Origin: Bradyrhizobium diazoefficiens
GTDB lineage: Bacteria > Pseudomonadota > Alphaproteobacteria > Rhizobiales > Xanthobacteraceae
Assembly (NCBI RefSeq): GCF_016616425.1
Contig: NZ_CP067101.1
Location: 3,782,001-3,846,000 of the forward strand
Direction: 5' to 3'
DNA length: 64,000 nucleotides
Part shown: positions 44,367-54,150 of the stretch, one piece after another
How the letters are laid out: each line of letters begins with the position of its first letter
Position numbering within the stretch: the stretch's first letter is position 1
Translations under genes and position numbers: made by a program
Notes under the pieces: generated by a model
The model's database searches: none
The model's input: only the letters and a program-made list of their open reading frames with translations
What the model was told of the DNA's origin: nothing

Positions 44367-44375
44367 GGCCCGGCC

Positions 44376-45149
44376 TCAGGCCATCACAGAGAAGCCGCCA
44401 TCGACGGGGATCGCGGTGCCCGTGACGAAGTTCGACGCGGGCGATGCAAGGAACACGGCGATGCCGGCGAAGTCGTCGATGTCGCCCCAGCGCCCAGCAG
44501 GCGTGCGCGCCAGCACCCGCTCGTGCAATCCCGACACCTGCTGCCGCGCGCCGCGGGTGAGGTCGGTATCGATCCAGCCCGGCAGGATCGCGTTGACCTG
44601 GATGTTGTCGGGCGCCCAGGCATTGGCGCAGGCGCGGGTGTATTGCACGATGCCGCCCTTGCTCGCCGCATAGGCGGTGGCGAAGCTCGCACCGAAGATC
44701 GACATCATCGAGCCGATGTTGATCACCTTGCCGTTGCCGGACGCCTTCAAGGCCGGATAAGCGAGCTTCGAGCACAGGAACGCGCTGGTCAGGTTGGTGT
44801 CGATCACCTTGTTCCACTCGTCGAGCTCGAGTTCGTGCGGCGGCTTGCGGATGCTCATGCCGGCATTGTTGACGAGAATGTCGATGCGGCCGAGATCCTT
44901 CACCACGCGCGCAATCATGGCTTCGATCGCGGTCTTGTCGGTGACATCGGTCGCAACCGCGATCGCCTTGACGCCGCGCTGCCTGAGATCGTCGACTGCT
45001 GCTTTGGACTTTGCTTCGTTGCGTCCGATCACCGCGATGTCGGCGCCGGCATCGGCAAGGCCGCGCGCCATACCGAGCCCGATGCCGCCATTGCCTCCCG
45101 TCACGACCGCGGTCTTGCCGCGCAAATCGAACCGGCTGGATGATGTCAT
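44376..45149 (-). CDS. Short-chain dehydrogenase/reductase
   Basis: NAD(P)-dependent oxidoreductase of the classical SDR family, 257 residues. It shows the cofactor motif VTGGNGGIGLGMARGLADAG, NNAG in ILVNNAGMS, the catalytic tetrad Ser in GSMMSIFG and YAASKGGI (Tyr and Lys), and the C-terminal NFVTGTAIPVDGGFSVMA. The texture is typical of 2-deoxy-D-gluconate 3-dehydrogenase or glucose 1-dehydrogenase-like proteins, but the substrate is unknown. It starts 22 bp from the stop of the small membrane protein gene, which is transcribed the same way, so they may form one transcript. Confidence 0.92.
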   Translation of the reverse strand: MTSSSRFDLRGKTAVVTGGNGGIGLGMARGLADAGADIAVIGRNEAKSKAAVDDLRQRGVKAIAVATDVTDKTAIEAMIARVVKDLGRIDILVNNAGMSIRKPPHELELDEWNKVIDTNLTSAFLCSKLAYPALKASGNGKVINIGSMMSIFGASFATAYAASKGGIVQYTRACANAWAPDNIQVNAILPGWIDTDLTRGARQQVSGLHERVLARTPAGRWGDIDDFAGIAVFLASPASNFVTGTAIPVDGGFSVMA

Positions 45150-45170
45150 GCTTGTATTCCCTGGTTTCTT

Positions 45171-45356
45171 CTATTGGTTGCTCTGCCAGATCAGCACCAG
45201 CCCGAAGCCTGCCATGGCGGCGCCATAGCCGGCCCATTGCAACTGGTTGACCATGAAGCTCGATCGCGGCCAGGGAACCGTGCCGGTGCCCTGTCCGATC
45301 CAGAGCAGCCCGATGGCAGTGGCAAGCAGGCCTGCGATCAGCAGAAATCTGCGCAT
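45171..45356 (-). CDS. Small two-helix membrane protein
   Basis: A 61-residue protein with two hydrophobic helices (LLIAGLLATAIGLLWIGQG and WAGYGAAMAGFGLVLIW). GGGAGGAATGC precedes ATG 45356, so this start is good although a longer frame exists upstream. Its opening MRRFLLIAGLLATAIGLLWI is a recognisable rhizobial hypothetical family from memory; function unknown. It lies between the SDR gene and the second Omp gene. Confidence 0.7.
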   Translation of the reverse strand: MRRFLLIAGLLATAIGLLWIGQGTGTVPWPRSSFMVNQLQWAGYGAAMAGFGLVLIWQSNQ

Positions 45357-45621
45357 GCATTCCTCCCATCGGTCTGCTTCTGTCGCGGCTCGCGGCTTGA
45401 ACGATTGCTGCGGCCTCGACAGCTTGGGCGCACAGTAACCGCAGCTCTGGTTCGGATACAATGGCGGCGGCGGCATACGCCGGCGCGTGCAAAGTCCAAC
45501 GGATGTCGCCGTGCGCGGGAAGGGTCGATCACCGACGCTGATTGGGCGGCGAATCAAGCTCGGCGCGCCGCTGCATACCGTCGTCGCGGGCGGGCATCGG
45601 CCGCCGGCAAGCCCGCACACG

Positions 45622-45649
45622 AAAAAGCCCCGGACAATGCCGGGGCTTT
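45622..45649 (-). terminator. Intrinsic terminator of the second Omp gene
   Basis: Read on the reverse strand it is a 10-bp stem AAAGCCCCGG / CCGGGGCTTT with loop CATTGT and a following TTC. It begins 23 bases beyond the stop at 45672. It is very similar to the terminator of the first Omp gene at 44217. Confidence 0.88.
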
Positions 45650-45671
45650 GACGTCTGAATGTGAGTTCAGA

Positions 45672-46454
45672 TCAGTACCTGACGGCCGGACCGGTCCAGT
45701 TGAAGCGATAGACCAGCGAGGTGCTGATGGTCTGGACAAAAGGCTTGAAGCTGATCGAGTCGGTCGTCACGAGGTTGCCAACGTCGGTGCGAACGTCAAC
45801 GTCCTTACGATCGTAGTAGGCGGCACGATATTCCGTCTTCATGAACCAGCCCGGCGCCGAGATGCCGAAAATGTTCAGATTGTTCTCGACACCACCGCCG
45901 ATGAACCAGCCATTGCGGTTGAACGAGTCGGTGTGGAAGCCCGAAGCCGTGCCGCCGAGAGTCGTCAACGTAGCGCCCGACCAGTGCGATCCAGTATAAC
46001 CGCCGTTGACGTAGGAGAGAACGTTCGGAGCAACCAGATAGCCGAGGCGAACACCCGCAGCCCAGGCGTCCTGCATCTTGATGCGGCCGGTCAGCGCAGC
46101 AAACTCATCGTTGATGCTGCCGCGCAGGCTGCCGAACTGACCATCGGCGAACACGCCAGCCACCCAGGTGCCGCTGAACTGCCAGTCGTAGCCGGCACCG
46201 ACCGTTCCAAACCAGCCATCGCCGCCAACACGCTGATCGATCGTAGAGGCCGTGATGCCACCGATCGTGCGATTGCTGTGCTCGTCCGCATCCCAAATGC
46301 CGCCGCCGGCGCCGCCGAAGATGTAGAAGCCGGTCCAGTTGGCAACCGGCGCCGCCATCGGAGCCTTCACGTAGGGACGGGCGGCAAGGTCGGCCGCCGA
46401 GGCCGAACCGGTCATCGCCGCAACCGCGGTCAGAGCGAGCAAAACCTTCTTCAT
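45672..46454 (-). CDS. Outer membrane beta-barrel, Omp25/Omp31 family
   Basis: A 260-residue outer-membrane protein with signal peptide MKKVLLALTAVAAMTGSASA, cut before ADLAARPYVKAP. The family WTGFYIFGGAGGGIWDADEH motif follows. The C-terminus SLVYRFNWTGPAVRY is the final aromatic-ended strand. It is paralogous to the gene at 43403-44164. A spacer of 430 bp separates it from parE. Confidence 0.93.
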   Translation of the reverse strand: MKKVLLALTAVAAMTGSASAADLAARPYVKAPMAAPVANWTGFYIFGGAGGGIWDADEHSNRTIGGITASTIDQRVGGDGWFGTVGAGYDWQFSGTWVAGVFADGQFGSLRGSINDEFAALTGRIKMQDAWAAGVRLGYLVAPNVLSYVNGGYTGSHWSGATLTTLGGTASGFHTDSFNRNGWFIGGGVENNLNIFGISAPGWFMKTEYRAAYYDRKDVDVRTDVGNLVTTDSISFKPFVQTISTSLVYRFNWTGPAVRY

Positions 46455-46652
46455 GTCAAAATCCCCAACCTTGGTTCGCTACCGGGCGCGAGCGCCGCTT
46501 CGGTCAAATTCGATGATTGGACTATAGACGTTTCCGACCGGAATGCTGTTGCCGGCCAGACACAGATGACCGAAAACGGTCCGGTGTTGTACGGAAGACA
46601 CATCGGGGCGGGGCCCCGCCTGTGAGGAAAAAAGCGATGCTGTCACAGTTGG

Positions 46653-46874
46653 TTATGCCGGCTGCCCGGAGCGCACGTCAAAGCTGTGCTTGACGCGCCA
46701 TCCGCCATTTGGGTGATCAAGATCGGACGCGGGTTCAGTAGCGGCCAAAATCGCACCATCCAACCAGGCCGATTCTGCCTGAGCCGGCACGATCCAGAAT
46801 CGATTCGGCAGCGATTTGCCGCCGGGCTGGTCTGGCGCATCGTAAAGCGAGCGGTCGATGAAGTTCCGCAAGAC
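46653..46874 (-). pseudogene. Possible relic frame between omp and parE
   Basis: The gap 46455-46883 is 429 bp and holds the Omp promoter. A reverse-strand frame of about 73 residues (RNFIDRSLYDAPDQPGGKSL, then FWIVPAQAESAWLDGAILAA) has natural protein composition but no ATG and a stop just upstream. It may be the tail of a lost gene. The family is not recognised. Confidence 0.25.
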
Positions 46875-46883
46875 TAGCTTGCC

Positions 46884-48926
46884 TCAGACGTCCAGCAGCT
46901 CCTCGCTGGCAAATTCGGCCTTGTCCGAGATGAAGGCAAACCGCGCCTCGGCCCTGGTACCCATCAACCGCTCCACCGAATCCGCCGTGGTATCGCGATC
47001 GTCGGCGAGCAGCACCACCTTGAGCAGCGTGCGCTTGCCCGGGTCCATGGTGGTTTCCTTGAGCTGCGCCGGCATCATCTCGCCGAGGCCTTTGAAGCGG
47101 TTCACCTCGACCTTGGCGCTGGCGTTGAACGCGGTCCTGATCAGCTCTTCCTTGTGCTTGTCGTCGCGTGCGTAGACCGACTTCGTGCCGTGGGTGAGCT
47201 TGTAGAGCGGCGGCACCGCGAGGAAGAGATGTCCTTCGTCGATCAGCCGCGGCATCTGCCGGTAGAAGAAGGTGATCAGGAGCGAAGCGATGTGGGCGCC
47301 ATCGACGTCGGCGTCGGTCATGATGATGATGCGCTGATAGCGCAAATCCTCTTCGCGATAGTGCAGAAGCTGGCCGCATCCGATCGCCTGCACGAGATCC
47401 GAGAGCTGCGCGTTCGCCGTCAGCTTGTCCTTGCCGGCGGAAGCGACGTTGAGGATCTTGCCGCGCAGCGGCAGCACGGCCTGGGTCTTGCGGTCCCGCG
47501 CCTGCTTGGCGCTGCCGCCCGCCGAGTCGCCCTCGACGATGAAGAGCTCGGAGCCTTCGGTGCCGGCGTCGGTGCAGTCGGCGAGCTTGCCGGGCAGGCG
47601 TAGCTTCTTGCCGGCCGTCTTGCGCGCGGTCTCCTTTTCCTGGCGGCGGCGCAGCCGCTCCTCGGCGCGGTCGACCACAAAGTCGAGCAGCCTGTTGGCC
47701 ATGTTCGGATTGCCCGACAGCCAATGATCGAACGGATCCTTCATCGCCTGCTCGACGATACGCTGCGCTTCCGCGGTGGCGAGCCGATCCTTGGTCTGGC
47801 CCTGGAATTCGGGCTCGCGTACGAACACGGACAGCATCACGGCCGCGCCCACCATCACGTCCTCGGAGGTGACGGAGGCCGCGCGCTTGCCCTGGCCGAC
47901 GCGCTCGGCGTGATCCTTGAGGCCGCGCAGCAGCGCGCTGCGCAGGCCGGATTCGTGCGTGCCGCCGTCGGGAGTGGGGACGGTGTTGGTGTACGAAGAG
48001 AGGAAGCCGTCGGCATCCGCGGTCCAGGCTACCGCCCATTCACAGGCGCCGTGCGCGCCGTTGCGGCCCGACTTGCCCGAGAAGATATCGGGATGCACCA
48101 GCGTGTCGGCGTGGATTGCAGCCGCAAGATAGTCCTTGAGACCGCCGGGGAAGTGGAACGTCGCTTCGGCCGGTACGTCCTCGATGCCCTTGAGCAGCTC
48201 GGGCGCGCAGTTCCAGCGGATCTCGACGCCGCCGAACAGATAGGCCTTCGAGCGCGTCATCTTGAACAGGCGCTGCGGCTTGAACGCGGCCTTAGGCCCG
48301 AAGATATCGGTGTCGGGCTTGAAGCGCACGCGCGTGCCGCGGCGGTTGTTGACCTTGCCGAGATCCTCGAGCTTGCCCTTCGGGTGCCCGCGCTCGAACG
48401 TCATGCGGTAGAGTTTCTGGCTGCGCGCGACCTCGACCTCGAGCAGCGAGGAGAGCGCATTCACCACGGAAATGCCGACGCCGTGCAGACCGCCGGAGGT
48501 CTCGTAGACCTTGGAGTCGAACTTGCCGCCCGAATGCAGCGTGCACATGATGACTTCGAGCGCCGACTTCTTCGGGAACTTCGGATGCGGATCGATCGGG
48601 ATGCCGCGGCCGTTGTCGATGACGGTCAGGAACCCGTCCGCGCTCAGCTCGACTCCAATGAAGGTCGCGTGCCCTGCCAGCGCCTCGTCCATCGAGTTGT
48701 CGATGACTTCGGCGAATAGATGATGCAGCGCCTTCTCGTCGGTGCCGCCGATATACATGCCAGGCCGACGCCGCACCGGTTCCAGGCCTTCGAGCACCTC
48801 GATGTCGGCGGCGGTGTAATCGGCTTCCCCGCCGCTTCCGCGCGGCGCCGCCTTGGCGGCGCGGGGCTTCGGCTCGTCGCCGCCGAAAAAATCGTCTTTT
48901 GCTTTGGGCTTCAACTGCTTGGACAT
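46884..48926 (-). CDS. parE: DNA topoisomerase IV subunit B
   Basis: ATPase subunit of topoisomerase IV, which decatenates daughter chromosomes. The 680-residue product has the GHKL ATPase motifs VIDNSMDEALAG, DNGRGIPID, GGLHGVGISVVNAL, and the TOPRIM motifs FIVEGDSAGGSAKQ, MTDADVDGAHI and RFKGLGEMMPAQLK. The missing GyrB-type C-terminal insertion and the length separate ParE from GyrB. N-terminal 35 residues are a Lys/Pro-rich addition (MSKQLKPKAKDDFFGGDE). The partner parC is not in the window. Confidence 0.95.
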   Translation of the reverse strand: MSKQLKPKAKDDFFGGDEPKPRAAKAAPRGSGGEADYTAADIEVLEGLEPVRRRPGMYIGGTDEKALHHLFAEVIDNSMDEALAGHATFIGVELSADGFLTVIDNGRGIPIDPHPKFPKKSALEVIMCTLHSGGKFDSKVYETSGGLHGVGISVVNALSSLLEVEVARSQKLYRMTFERGHPKGKLEDLGKVNNRRGTRVRFKPDTDIFGPKAAFKPQRLFKMTRSKAYLFGGVEIRWNCAPELLKGIEDVPAEATFHFPGGLKDYLAAAIHADTLVHPDIFSGKSGRNGAHGACEWAVAWTADADGFLSSYTNTVPTPDGGTHESGLRSALLRGLKDHAERVGQGKRAASVTSEDVMVGAAVMLSVFVREPEFQGQTKDRLATAEAQRIVEQAMKDPFDHWLSGNPNMANRLLDFVVDRAEERLRRRQEKETARKTAGKKLRLPGKLADCTDAGTEGSELFIVEGDSAGGSAKQARDRKTQAVLPLRGKILNVASAGKDKLTANAQLSDLVQAIGCGQLLHYREEDLRYQRIIIMTDADVDGAHIASLLITFFYRQMPRLIDEGHLFLAVPPLYKLTHGTKSVYARDDKHKEELIRTAFNASAKVEVNRFKGLGEMMPAQLKETTMDPGKRTLLKVVLLADDRDTTADSVERLMGTRAEARFAFISDKAEFASEELLDV

Positions 48927-49199
48927 ATATCTTGATGGGTTTTGAGGGCCGCATGAGCGGCGAATCGATGAGGCCGACTATGCCACTTCTGAATTGGAAA
49001 CGTTACCGCAGGGCGGGCAGGGCGGTGTGGTTGGGGACCAATCCCGGCGATTTTACGCCGCAGGCCCTCCAATTCCCGGCAATTTGACCCGCCAGTCGCC
49101 GCCAAGCCGGGTTTTGTGACTTGATGTCACACAAGTCCTTGGCTTACCAGTCTTTTTCATCGAGCAGCACCTTGAGACGGGGCGGGAAGGCTTTTTTGG

Positions 49200-49730
49200 A
49201 TGGAGCAGTTTGCGCACGCCTTGGCCGATTTCGTGCGCGCTCACCAGGCTTGGGCAGCTCCGATCGTGTTCCTGCTCGCTTTCGGAGAGTCGCTCGCCTT
49301 CATCTCGCTGCTGATCCCGGCCTGGGGCGCGCTAGTGGCGATCGGTGCACTGATCGGGGTAAGCGGCATCAACTTCTATCCGGTTTGGATCGCCGGTGGA
49401 TTTGGCGCGGCGCTGGGCGACTGGGTCTCGTACTGGTTCGGCTACCGCTACAAGGAGAAGGTCGCCCAGATGTGGCCGCTCTCGCGCTATCCGGAACTCC
49501 TGCCCAGAGGCGAGGCTTTCGTACGCAGCTGGGGCGTTCCCAGCATCTTCATCGGCCGGTTCTTCGGCCCCTTGCGCGCTTCGGTGCCGCTCGCAGCCGG
49601 CATCTTCGAGATGCCTTATTGGAGCTTCCAGGCCGCCAATTTCGTCTCGGCCCTGGTTTGGTCGGCCGTGCTTCTGCTGTTCGGCGACGTGCTCGCCAAA
49701 GTCATGGAATGGATCTGGCGGGTGGTTTAA
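49200..49730 (+). CDS. DedA family membrane protein
   Basis: Inner-membrane SNARE-associated/DedA protein; in other bacteria members flip undecaprenyl phosphate or phospholipid. The 176-residue protein starts MEQFAHALADFVRAHQAWAA with helices for FLLAFGESLAFISLLIPAWG and the conserved GRFFGPLRASVPLAAGIFEM with the PLR arginine and G...AG signature. GGGAAGG precedes ATG 49200. Divergent from parE, 273 bp away. Confidence 0.93.
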   Translation: MEQFAHALADFVRAHQAWAAPIVFLLAFGESLAFISLLIPAWGALVAIGALIGVSGINFYPVWIAGGFGAALGDWVSYWFGYRYKEKVAQMWPLSRYPELLPRGEAFVRSWGVPSIFIGRFFGPLRASVPLAAGIFEMPYWSFQAANFVSALVWSAVLLLFGDVLAKVMEWIWRVV

Positions 49731-50000
49731 GTCCTGGCATTTCGAGTTCGATGCTCTGCAGCGCCCGGAATGACAACGGTCACCTTGACGGGAACCCGAT
49801 ATGGCCTTATAGGCCGCCGCCATGATCAACGCCGCGACCATCCTGTTCGCCCGTCGCCGCCGCCGCAGTCTTGCGGTTTGGGCGGTCGATCGCGTTTGAG
49901 ATCATCGTCTTTGCCGCTGGGTCCGATCCGCGGCATTCTCTCTCCTGTCAGCGCGATCTGATCCGGCGGCTCCCCCCAGGAGGCCCAGCAGGAGACCACG

Positions 50001-50666
50001 ATGTACACGCCCCCCTTTTTCAAGCAGGACCGCGCCGCGAGCCTGAAGTTCGCCGAAGAGCGCGGCTTCGGCACCATGTGCGCCTTTGACGGCAACAAGC
50101 CGACCGCTTCGCCGCTGCCGTTTTATCTGACTTACGCCGCCGACGGCACGCCGCAGGTCGCCTTTCATGTCGCCCGTCACAATCCGCTGCTAAAGCTTGC
50201 GGACGGCGCGGCATCCTGGCTGCTCGCGGTCAACGGCCCCGATGCCTATGTATCGCCGGATTGGTACGTCTCGCCGGATCAGGTGCCGACCTGGCTTTAT
50301 CAGTCGGTGCATCTGAGCGGGCCGGTGCGGCTGTTGTCGGACGAGGAGCTGGCGGTGCAGATCGACACGCTCAGCGACAAATTCGAAAACTGGCTGTTGC
50401 CGAAGACGCCGTGGACGTCGGCGAAGATGACGGCGGGTCGGCTGGAAGCGATGAAGAAGGCGATCGTGGGTCTGGTGATGACGGTTGAGGATGTCGAAGG
50501 CAGCTTCAAGCTCAACCAGCACAAATCGGACGCCGACTACGCGGCGATCGCGAATGCGCTCGGCGCCGGCGATGCCGACGCGAAGCAGATTTCACATTTG
50601 ATGCGGCAGGCAAGGCCGCAGGTTTTTACAGACGACACGAACATGCTCGAAGGGAGCGCGCCATGA
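50001..50666 (+). CDS. PaiB-like FMN-binding negative regulator
   Basis: FMN/flavin-reductase-like split barrel protein related to Bacillus PaiB, a negative regulator of sporulation genes; role in this host unknown. AGGAGACCACG precedes ATG 50001. The 221-residue product has [20 protein letters not shown] at the start, [38 protein letters not shown], and the family signature [15 protein letters not shown] near 170. Overlaps argC by 4 bp (ATGA), so the two are translationally coupled. Confidence 0.92.
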   Translation: MYTPPFFKQDRAASLKFAEERGFGTMCAFDGNKPTASPLPFYLTYAADGTPQVAFHVARHNPLLKLADGAASWLLAVNGPDAYVSPDWYVSPDQVPTWLYQSVHLSGPVRLLSDEELAVQIDTLSDKFENWLLPKTPWTSAKMTAGRLEAMKKAIVGLVMTVEDVEGSFKLNQHKSDADYAAIANALGAGDADAKQISHLMRQARPQVFTDDTNMLEGSAP

Positions 50667-51661
50667 GCCTTTCTGAAACCGGCCTCGCTGACAGCGCCAA
50701 GGCCCCGACCGCCAGCGCGGCGAAGAAGCCCGCAACCGTCTTCGTCGATGGCGGCTCCGGCACCACCGGGCTCGGCATCAACGAGCGATTGAAGCTCCAG
50801 GGCGACGTCGCGGTGAAGACCATCGCCGACGACAAGCGCAAGGACCCCGCGGCCAAGAAGGCGCTGATGGAGGAGGTGGACCTCGTCATTCTCTGTCTGC
50901 CCGACGATGCTGCCAAGGAGACGGTCGCGCTGGTGGAGAGCATGGGCGCCTCGGCGCCGAAAGTGCTGGACGCCTCGACGGCGTACCGGGTCGCGCCCGA
51001 CTGGGCCTATGGCTTTCCCGAACTGACGCCGGACCAGGCCGGCAAGATCAAGGCTGCGAAGAAGGTCTCCAATCCCGGCTGCTATCCGACCGGTGCTATT
51101 GCGCTGCTGCGGCCGATCGTCGATGCCGGCCTGTTGCCATCAGACTATCCCGTCACCGTCAACGCGGTGAGCGGCTATTCCGGCGGCGGCAAGTCGATGA
51201 TCGCGAGCTTCGAAGACGGCAGCGCGCCGTCCTTCGAGCTCTACGGCCTCGGCTTCGAGCATAAGCACCTGCCGGAGATGCAGCTCTATTCGAACCTGAC
51301 ACGGCGGCCGATTTTCATTCCGTCGGTCGGCAACTACCGGCAGGGCATGCTGGTCTCGGTGCCGCTGCAGCTCGATACGCTGCCCGGCAAGCCCAGCGGT
51401 GCCGATCTCCAGGCCGCGCTCGCAAAGCGGTATGTCGGCTCGAAATACGTCAAGGTGATGCCGCTGCAGAACGAAGCGTCAAAGAGCGGCCGGCTCGAAC
51501 CGGAGGCGCTGAACGAGACCAACATGCTCGAGCTCTATGTCTTGGCCAGCGACAAATATCACCAGGCGGTACTGGTCGCCCGGCTCGACAATCTCGGCAA
51601 GGGCGCCTCCGGCGCAGCCGTGCAGAACATGCGGCTGATGCTCGGCCTGCCGGAGGAATAG
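50663..51661 (+). CDS. argC: N-acetyl-gamma-glutamyl-phosphate reductase, type 2
   Basis: Third step of arginine biosynthesis, reducing N-acetylglutamyl phosphate to the semialdehyde with NADPH. The 332-residue product has an Ala/Lys-rich N-terminal extension of about 25 residues, then [19 protein letters not shown] (NADP site), the catalytic Cys in [14 protein letters not shown] and the late [14 protein letters not shown] region. Length and the shortened C-domain match the type 2 ArgC common in alphaproteobacteria. Its ATG overlaps the PaiB-like gene stop, so argC may be expressed mostly from that transcript. Confidence 0.96.
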   Translation: MSLSETGLADSAKAPTASAAKKPATVFVDGGSGTTGLGINERLKLQGDVAVKTIADDKRKDPAAKKALMEEVDLVILCLPDDAAKETVALVESMGASAPKVLDASTAYRVAPDWAYGFPELTPDQAGKIKAAKKVSNPGCYPTGAIALLRPIVDAGLLPSDYPVTVNAVSGYSGGGKSMIASFEDGSAPSFELYGLGFEHKHLPEMQLYSNLTRRPIFIPSVGNYRQGMLVSVPLQLDTLPGKPSGADLQAALAKRYVGSKYVKVMPLQNEASKSGRLEPEALNETNMLELYVLASDKYHQAVLVARLDNLGKGASGAAVQNMRLMLGLPEE

Positions 51662-51677
51662 GTCGGTCGCGTGCCTT

Positions 51678-51716
51678 GGACGCAGCGCAGCACTCCTTCA
51701 CTAATGCGCTGCGTCC
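51678..51716. repeat. 12-bp perfect palindrome after argC
   Basis: GGACGCAGCGCA (51678-51689) and TGCGCTGCGTCC (51705-51716) are exact inverted copies with a 15-base loop. The inner motif matches the hairpins after sufA (35739-35865). Likely the same repeat family and possibly the argC terminator. Confidence 0.75.
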
Positions 51717-51789
51717 GGGGCCCGGTCTTGCGACGTTGATTGCAGCTTTCTGGATTCGGCCTTGCGCTTCGCGCGTCCGGGATACGAAG

Positions 51790-52188
51790 TCAAAGCACCC
51801 CGAAGATCGCCAGCGCCAGCGCGGCCTGGGCGAGGAATCCGACGGTGAAGGCCAGCGTGCGGAACACCGGGATCCCCATCGCATAGACGATCAGATGCGC
51901 GACGCGGGACCAGAAATAGACGGCGCAGGCGAGCGCGGTCCATTTCGTCGAATAATCGATCGCGTTCAGGATCAGCACCAGCGGCGCGAAGAGCACGAGG
52001 TTCTCGACCGCGTTGTCATGCGCGAACATCAGGCGGTTCGCCCACTCCGACTGCGGCTTGTCGCCGCGCGAGGGATTGGCCATCGCGCCGCTGAGGCCAC
52101 GAATCTGGCAGCGGTTGATGGTGTAGGGAATCCAGAGAATCCCGGTCAGGATCACCGTCAGCGTCAGCCAGAACAATTCGCGCGTCAT
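51790..52188 (-). CDS. MAPEG family membrane protein
   Basis: 132-residue integral membrane protein of the MAPEG (microsomal glutathione transferase/eicosanoid) superfamily; bacterial members are mostly uncharacterised. The family signature RLMFAHDNAVENLVLFAPLV has the ...N..EN.P.F pattern, and SRVAHLIVYAMGIPVFRTLA the conserved R-Y region. Four hydrophobic helices are visible: LFWLTLTVILTGILWIP, LVLFAPLVLILNAI, ALACAVYFW and LAFTVGFLAQAALAL. It is followed downstream by the repeat after argC on the opposite strand (convergent). Confidence 0.9.
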   Translation of the reverse strand: MTRELFWLTLTVILTGILWIPYTINRCQIRGLSGAMANPSRGDKPQSEWANRLMFAHDNAVENLVLFAPLVLILNAIDYSTKWTALACAVYFWSRVAHLIVYAMGIPVFRTLAFTVGFLAQAALALAIFGVL

Positions 52189-52252
52189 GATCCGATTCCC
52201 TCTGTCGGCGCTGCGTTGAGCGCGAGTCTATACAAGAGTGCGGAACATTCCG

Positions 52253-54061
52253 CTATGCGCGGACTCTCACATAGCTGCCGGGCGCGTCCTCGATCGGCGG
52301 GAATGCTTCGCTGCCCGGTGCGCGCGCCGGAACCTGCTCCGGATCGAGCTCACCCAGCCATTGCCGCCAGTCGGGCCACCAGGAGCCCTTGTGCTCCACG
52401 GCGTCCTTCATCCATTGCGCGACGTTGACGTCCTTGATGTTGTCGTTGGTCCAGTACTGGTACTTGTTCGAGGCCGGCGGATTGACAACGCCGGCGATGT
52501 GGCCCGAACCCGACAGCACGTATTTCACCGGACCGCCGAAGAACTGCGAGCCGTACAGCACCGATTCAGCCGGCGCGATGTGGTCCTCGCGGGTGGCGAG
52601 GTTGTAGACGGGCACCTTGACCTTGGAGAGATCGAGCAGCGTGTTGTCGAGCACCATCGTGCCGGTGGAGAGCCGGTTCTCCAGATAGCAGTTGCGCAAG
52701 TAATAGGAATGGTTCGACGCGGTCATGCGGGTTGCATCGGAATTCCAGTGCAACAGGTCGAATGCGCTCGGCTGCTGGCCCTTCAGATAGTTGCTGACGA
52801 CGTAGGACCAGATCAGATCGTTGGAGCGCAGCATGTTGAAGGCCATCGCCATCTTCGAGCCTTCCAGCACGCCGGCCGCCTTCATGTCCTGCTCGAGCGC
52901 CGCGATCTGCTCCTCGTCGACGAACACCAGGAGGTCGCCGGCATGGGTGAAGTCGACCTGCGCGGCGAAGAACGTCGCCGAGCTCACGCGCTGGCGGCGC
53001 TTCTCGGCGAGCCAGGCCAGCGTGGTCGCGAGCATGGTGCCGCCGACGCAATAGCCGGCCGTGTGCACCTTCATCTCGCCGGTGATCTTCTCGATCACGT
53101 CCATCGCCGTGAGCAGGCCTTCCTTCATGTAGTCTTCCCAGCTCTTGTTGCCGAGCCGCTTGTCGGGATTGACCCATGAGATCACGAACACGGTGATGCC
53201 CTGGTCGACGCACCACTTGATGTAGGATTTCTCCGGCTTGAGATCGAGGATGTAGAACTTGTTGATCCAGGGCGGCACGATCAGGAGCGGAGTGCGCAGC
53301 ACCGTCTCCGTGGTCGGCGAATACTGGATCAGCTGCATCATCTCGTTCTGGTAGATCACCTTGCCCGGCGTCGTCGCCATGTTGACGCCGACGACGAGAT
53401 TGTCCGGATTGGACTGGCGGATCTTCAACATGCCCTTGCCGGCGGCGATGTCCTCGGCCAGCATGGTCAGGCCGCGTGCGAGGTTCTCGCCGCTGCTGGC
53501 CACCGTCTCGCGCAGCACTTCCGGATTGGTCAGCACGAAGTTGGACGGCGACAGCGCGTTGGTGACCTGCTGGACGTAGAACTCCGCCTTGCGGCGGGTC
53601 TGCGGATCGAGTCCTTCGGCATCGCGCACCAGCTCCTGCGCCCACTTGGTCGTGAGCAAATAGAGCTGCATGACGAAATCGAAGAACTGGTTCGACTTCC
53701 ATTCCGGGTCGGCAAAGCGCTTGTCGCGCGGCGAGGGCGCGATCGCGGGCTGGGCGTCCTGGCCGGCCATGCGGCGCACTGCCGAGCCCCAGAGGTCGAG
53801 ATAGTCCTTGGCGAGCTTGGCCTGCAGCTCGGACGAGCGGGACGTATCCGACAACCAGTATTCGGCGACCGATGTGAACGTCTTGACGACCTCGGCAAGC
53901 TCGGCCGGCGGGCGATCCTGCACCTCGCCGCTCTCGCGCGGCTTGAGGTAGGCAGCCAGCGCCTTGCCGCCGCTCTCCATCGCCCGCGCAACATTCATCG
54001 CGAAGGCTTCCGCATCGAACTTCGTCTTGGGTTTGGGCGTATCGGTGGTGGCCATACTCAT
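52253..54061 (-). CDS. phaC: Class I polyhydroxyalkanoate synthase
   Basis: Polymerises (R)-3-hydroxyacyl-CoA into PHA carbon stores at granule surfaces. The 602-residue protein (start 54061 or ATG 54055) has the N-terminal alpha-helical region (FAMNVARAMESGGKALAAYL) and the alpha/beta hydrolase catalytic domain. The lipase-like box is GYCVGGTM with the catalytic Cys near residue 338, the acid Asp in TREDHIAPAES, and the His in SGSGHIAGVVNPP. IPPWINKFYILDL and WVNPDKRLGNKSWEDYMKEG are diagnostic PhaC segments. The upstream 253 bp contain a possible PhaR-type site (separate entry). No phaA/phaB/phaR genes are adjacent. Confidence 0.97.
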   Translation of the reverse strand: MSMATTDTPKPKTKFDAEAFAMNVARAMESGGKALAAYLKPRESGEVQDRPPAELAEVVKTFTSVAEYWLSDTSRSSELQAKLAKDYLDLWGSAVRRMAGQDAQPAIAPSPRDKRFADPEWKSNQFFDFVMQLYLLTTKWAQELVRDAEGLDPQTRRKAEFYVQQVTNALSPSNFVLTNPEVLRETVASSGENLARGLTMLAEDIAAGKGMLKIRQSNPDNLVVGVNMATTPGKVIYQNEMMQLIQYSPTTETVLRTPLLIVPPWINKFYILDLKPEKSYIKWCVDQGITVFVISWVNPDKRLGNKSWEDYMKEGLLTAMDVIEKITGEMKVHTAGYCVGGTMLATTLAWLAEKRRQRVSSATFFAAQVDFTHAGDLLVFVDEEQIAALEQDMKAAGVLEGSKMAMAFNMLRSNDLIWSYVVSNYLKGQQPSAFDLLHWNSDATRMTASNHSYYLRNCYLENRLSTGTMVLDNTLLDLSKVKVPVYNLATREDHIAPAESVLYGSQFFGGPVKYVLSGSGHIAGVVNPPASNKYQYWTNDNIKDVNVAQWMKDAVEHKGSWWPDWRQWLGELDPEQVPARAPGSEAFPPIEDAPGSYVRVRA

Positions 54062-54140
54062 GAGCAGAACAGTAACGATTCATTCCGTATTCGTCACCGC
54101 GAAGCTCGCATGTTTGACGTTAAACAAGCTCCAACATGTG

Positions 54141-54150
54141 CTGCACTGCG
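54141..54150. promoter_or_regulatory. Possible PhaR-type site upstream of phaC
   Basis: CTGCACTGCG sits in TGTGCTGCACTGCGACA about 80 bases upstream of the phaC start. It is close to the CTGC-N3/4-GCAG pattern described for PhaR in Rhodobacter and Paracoccus, with one mismatch. Candidate only. Confidence 0.35.
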
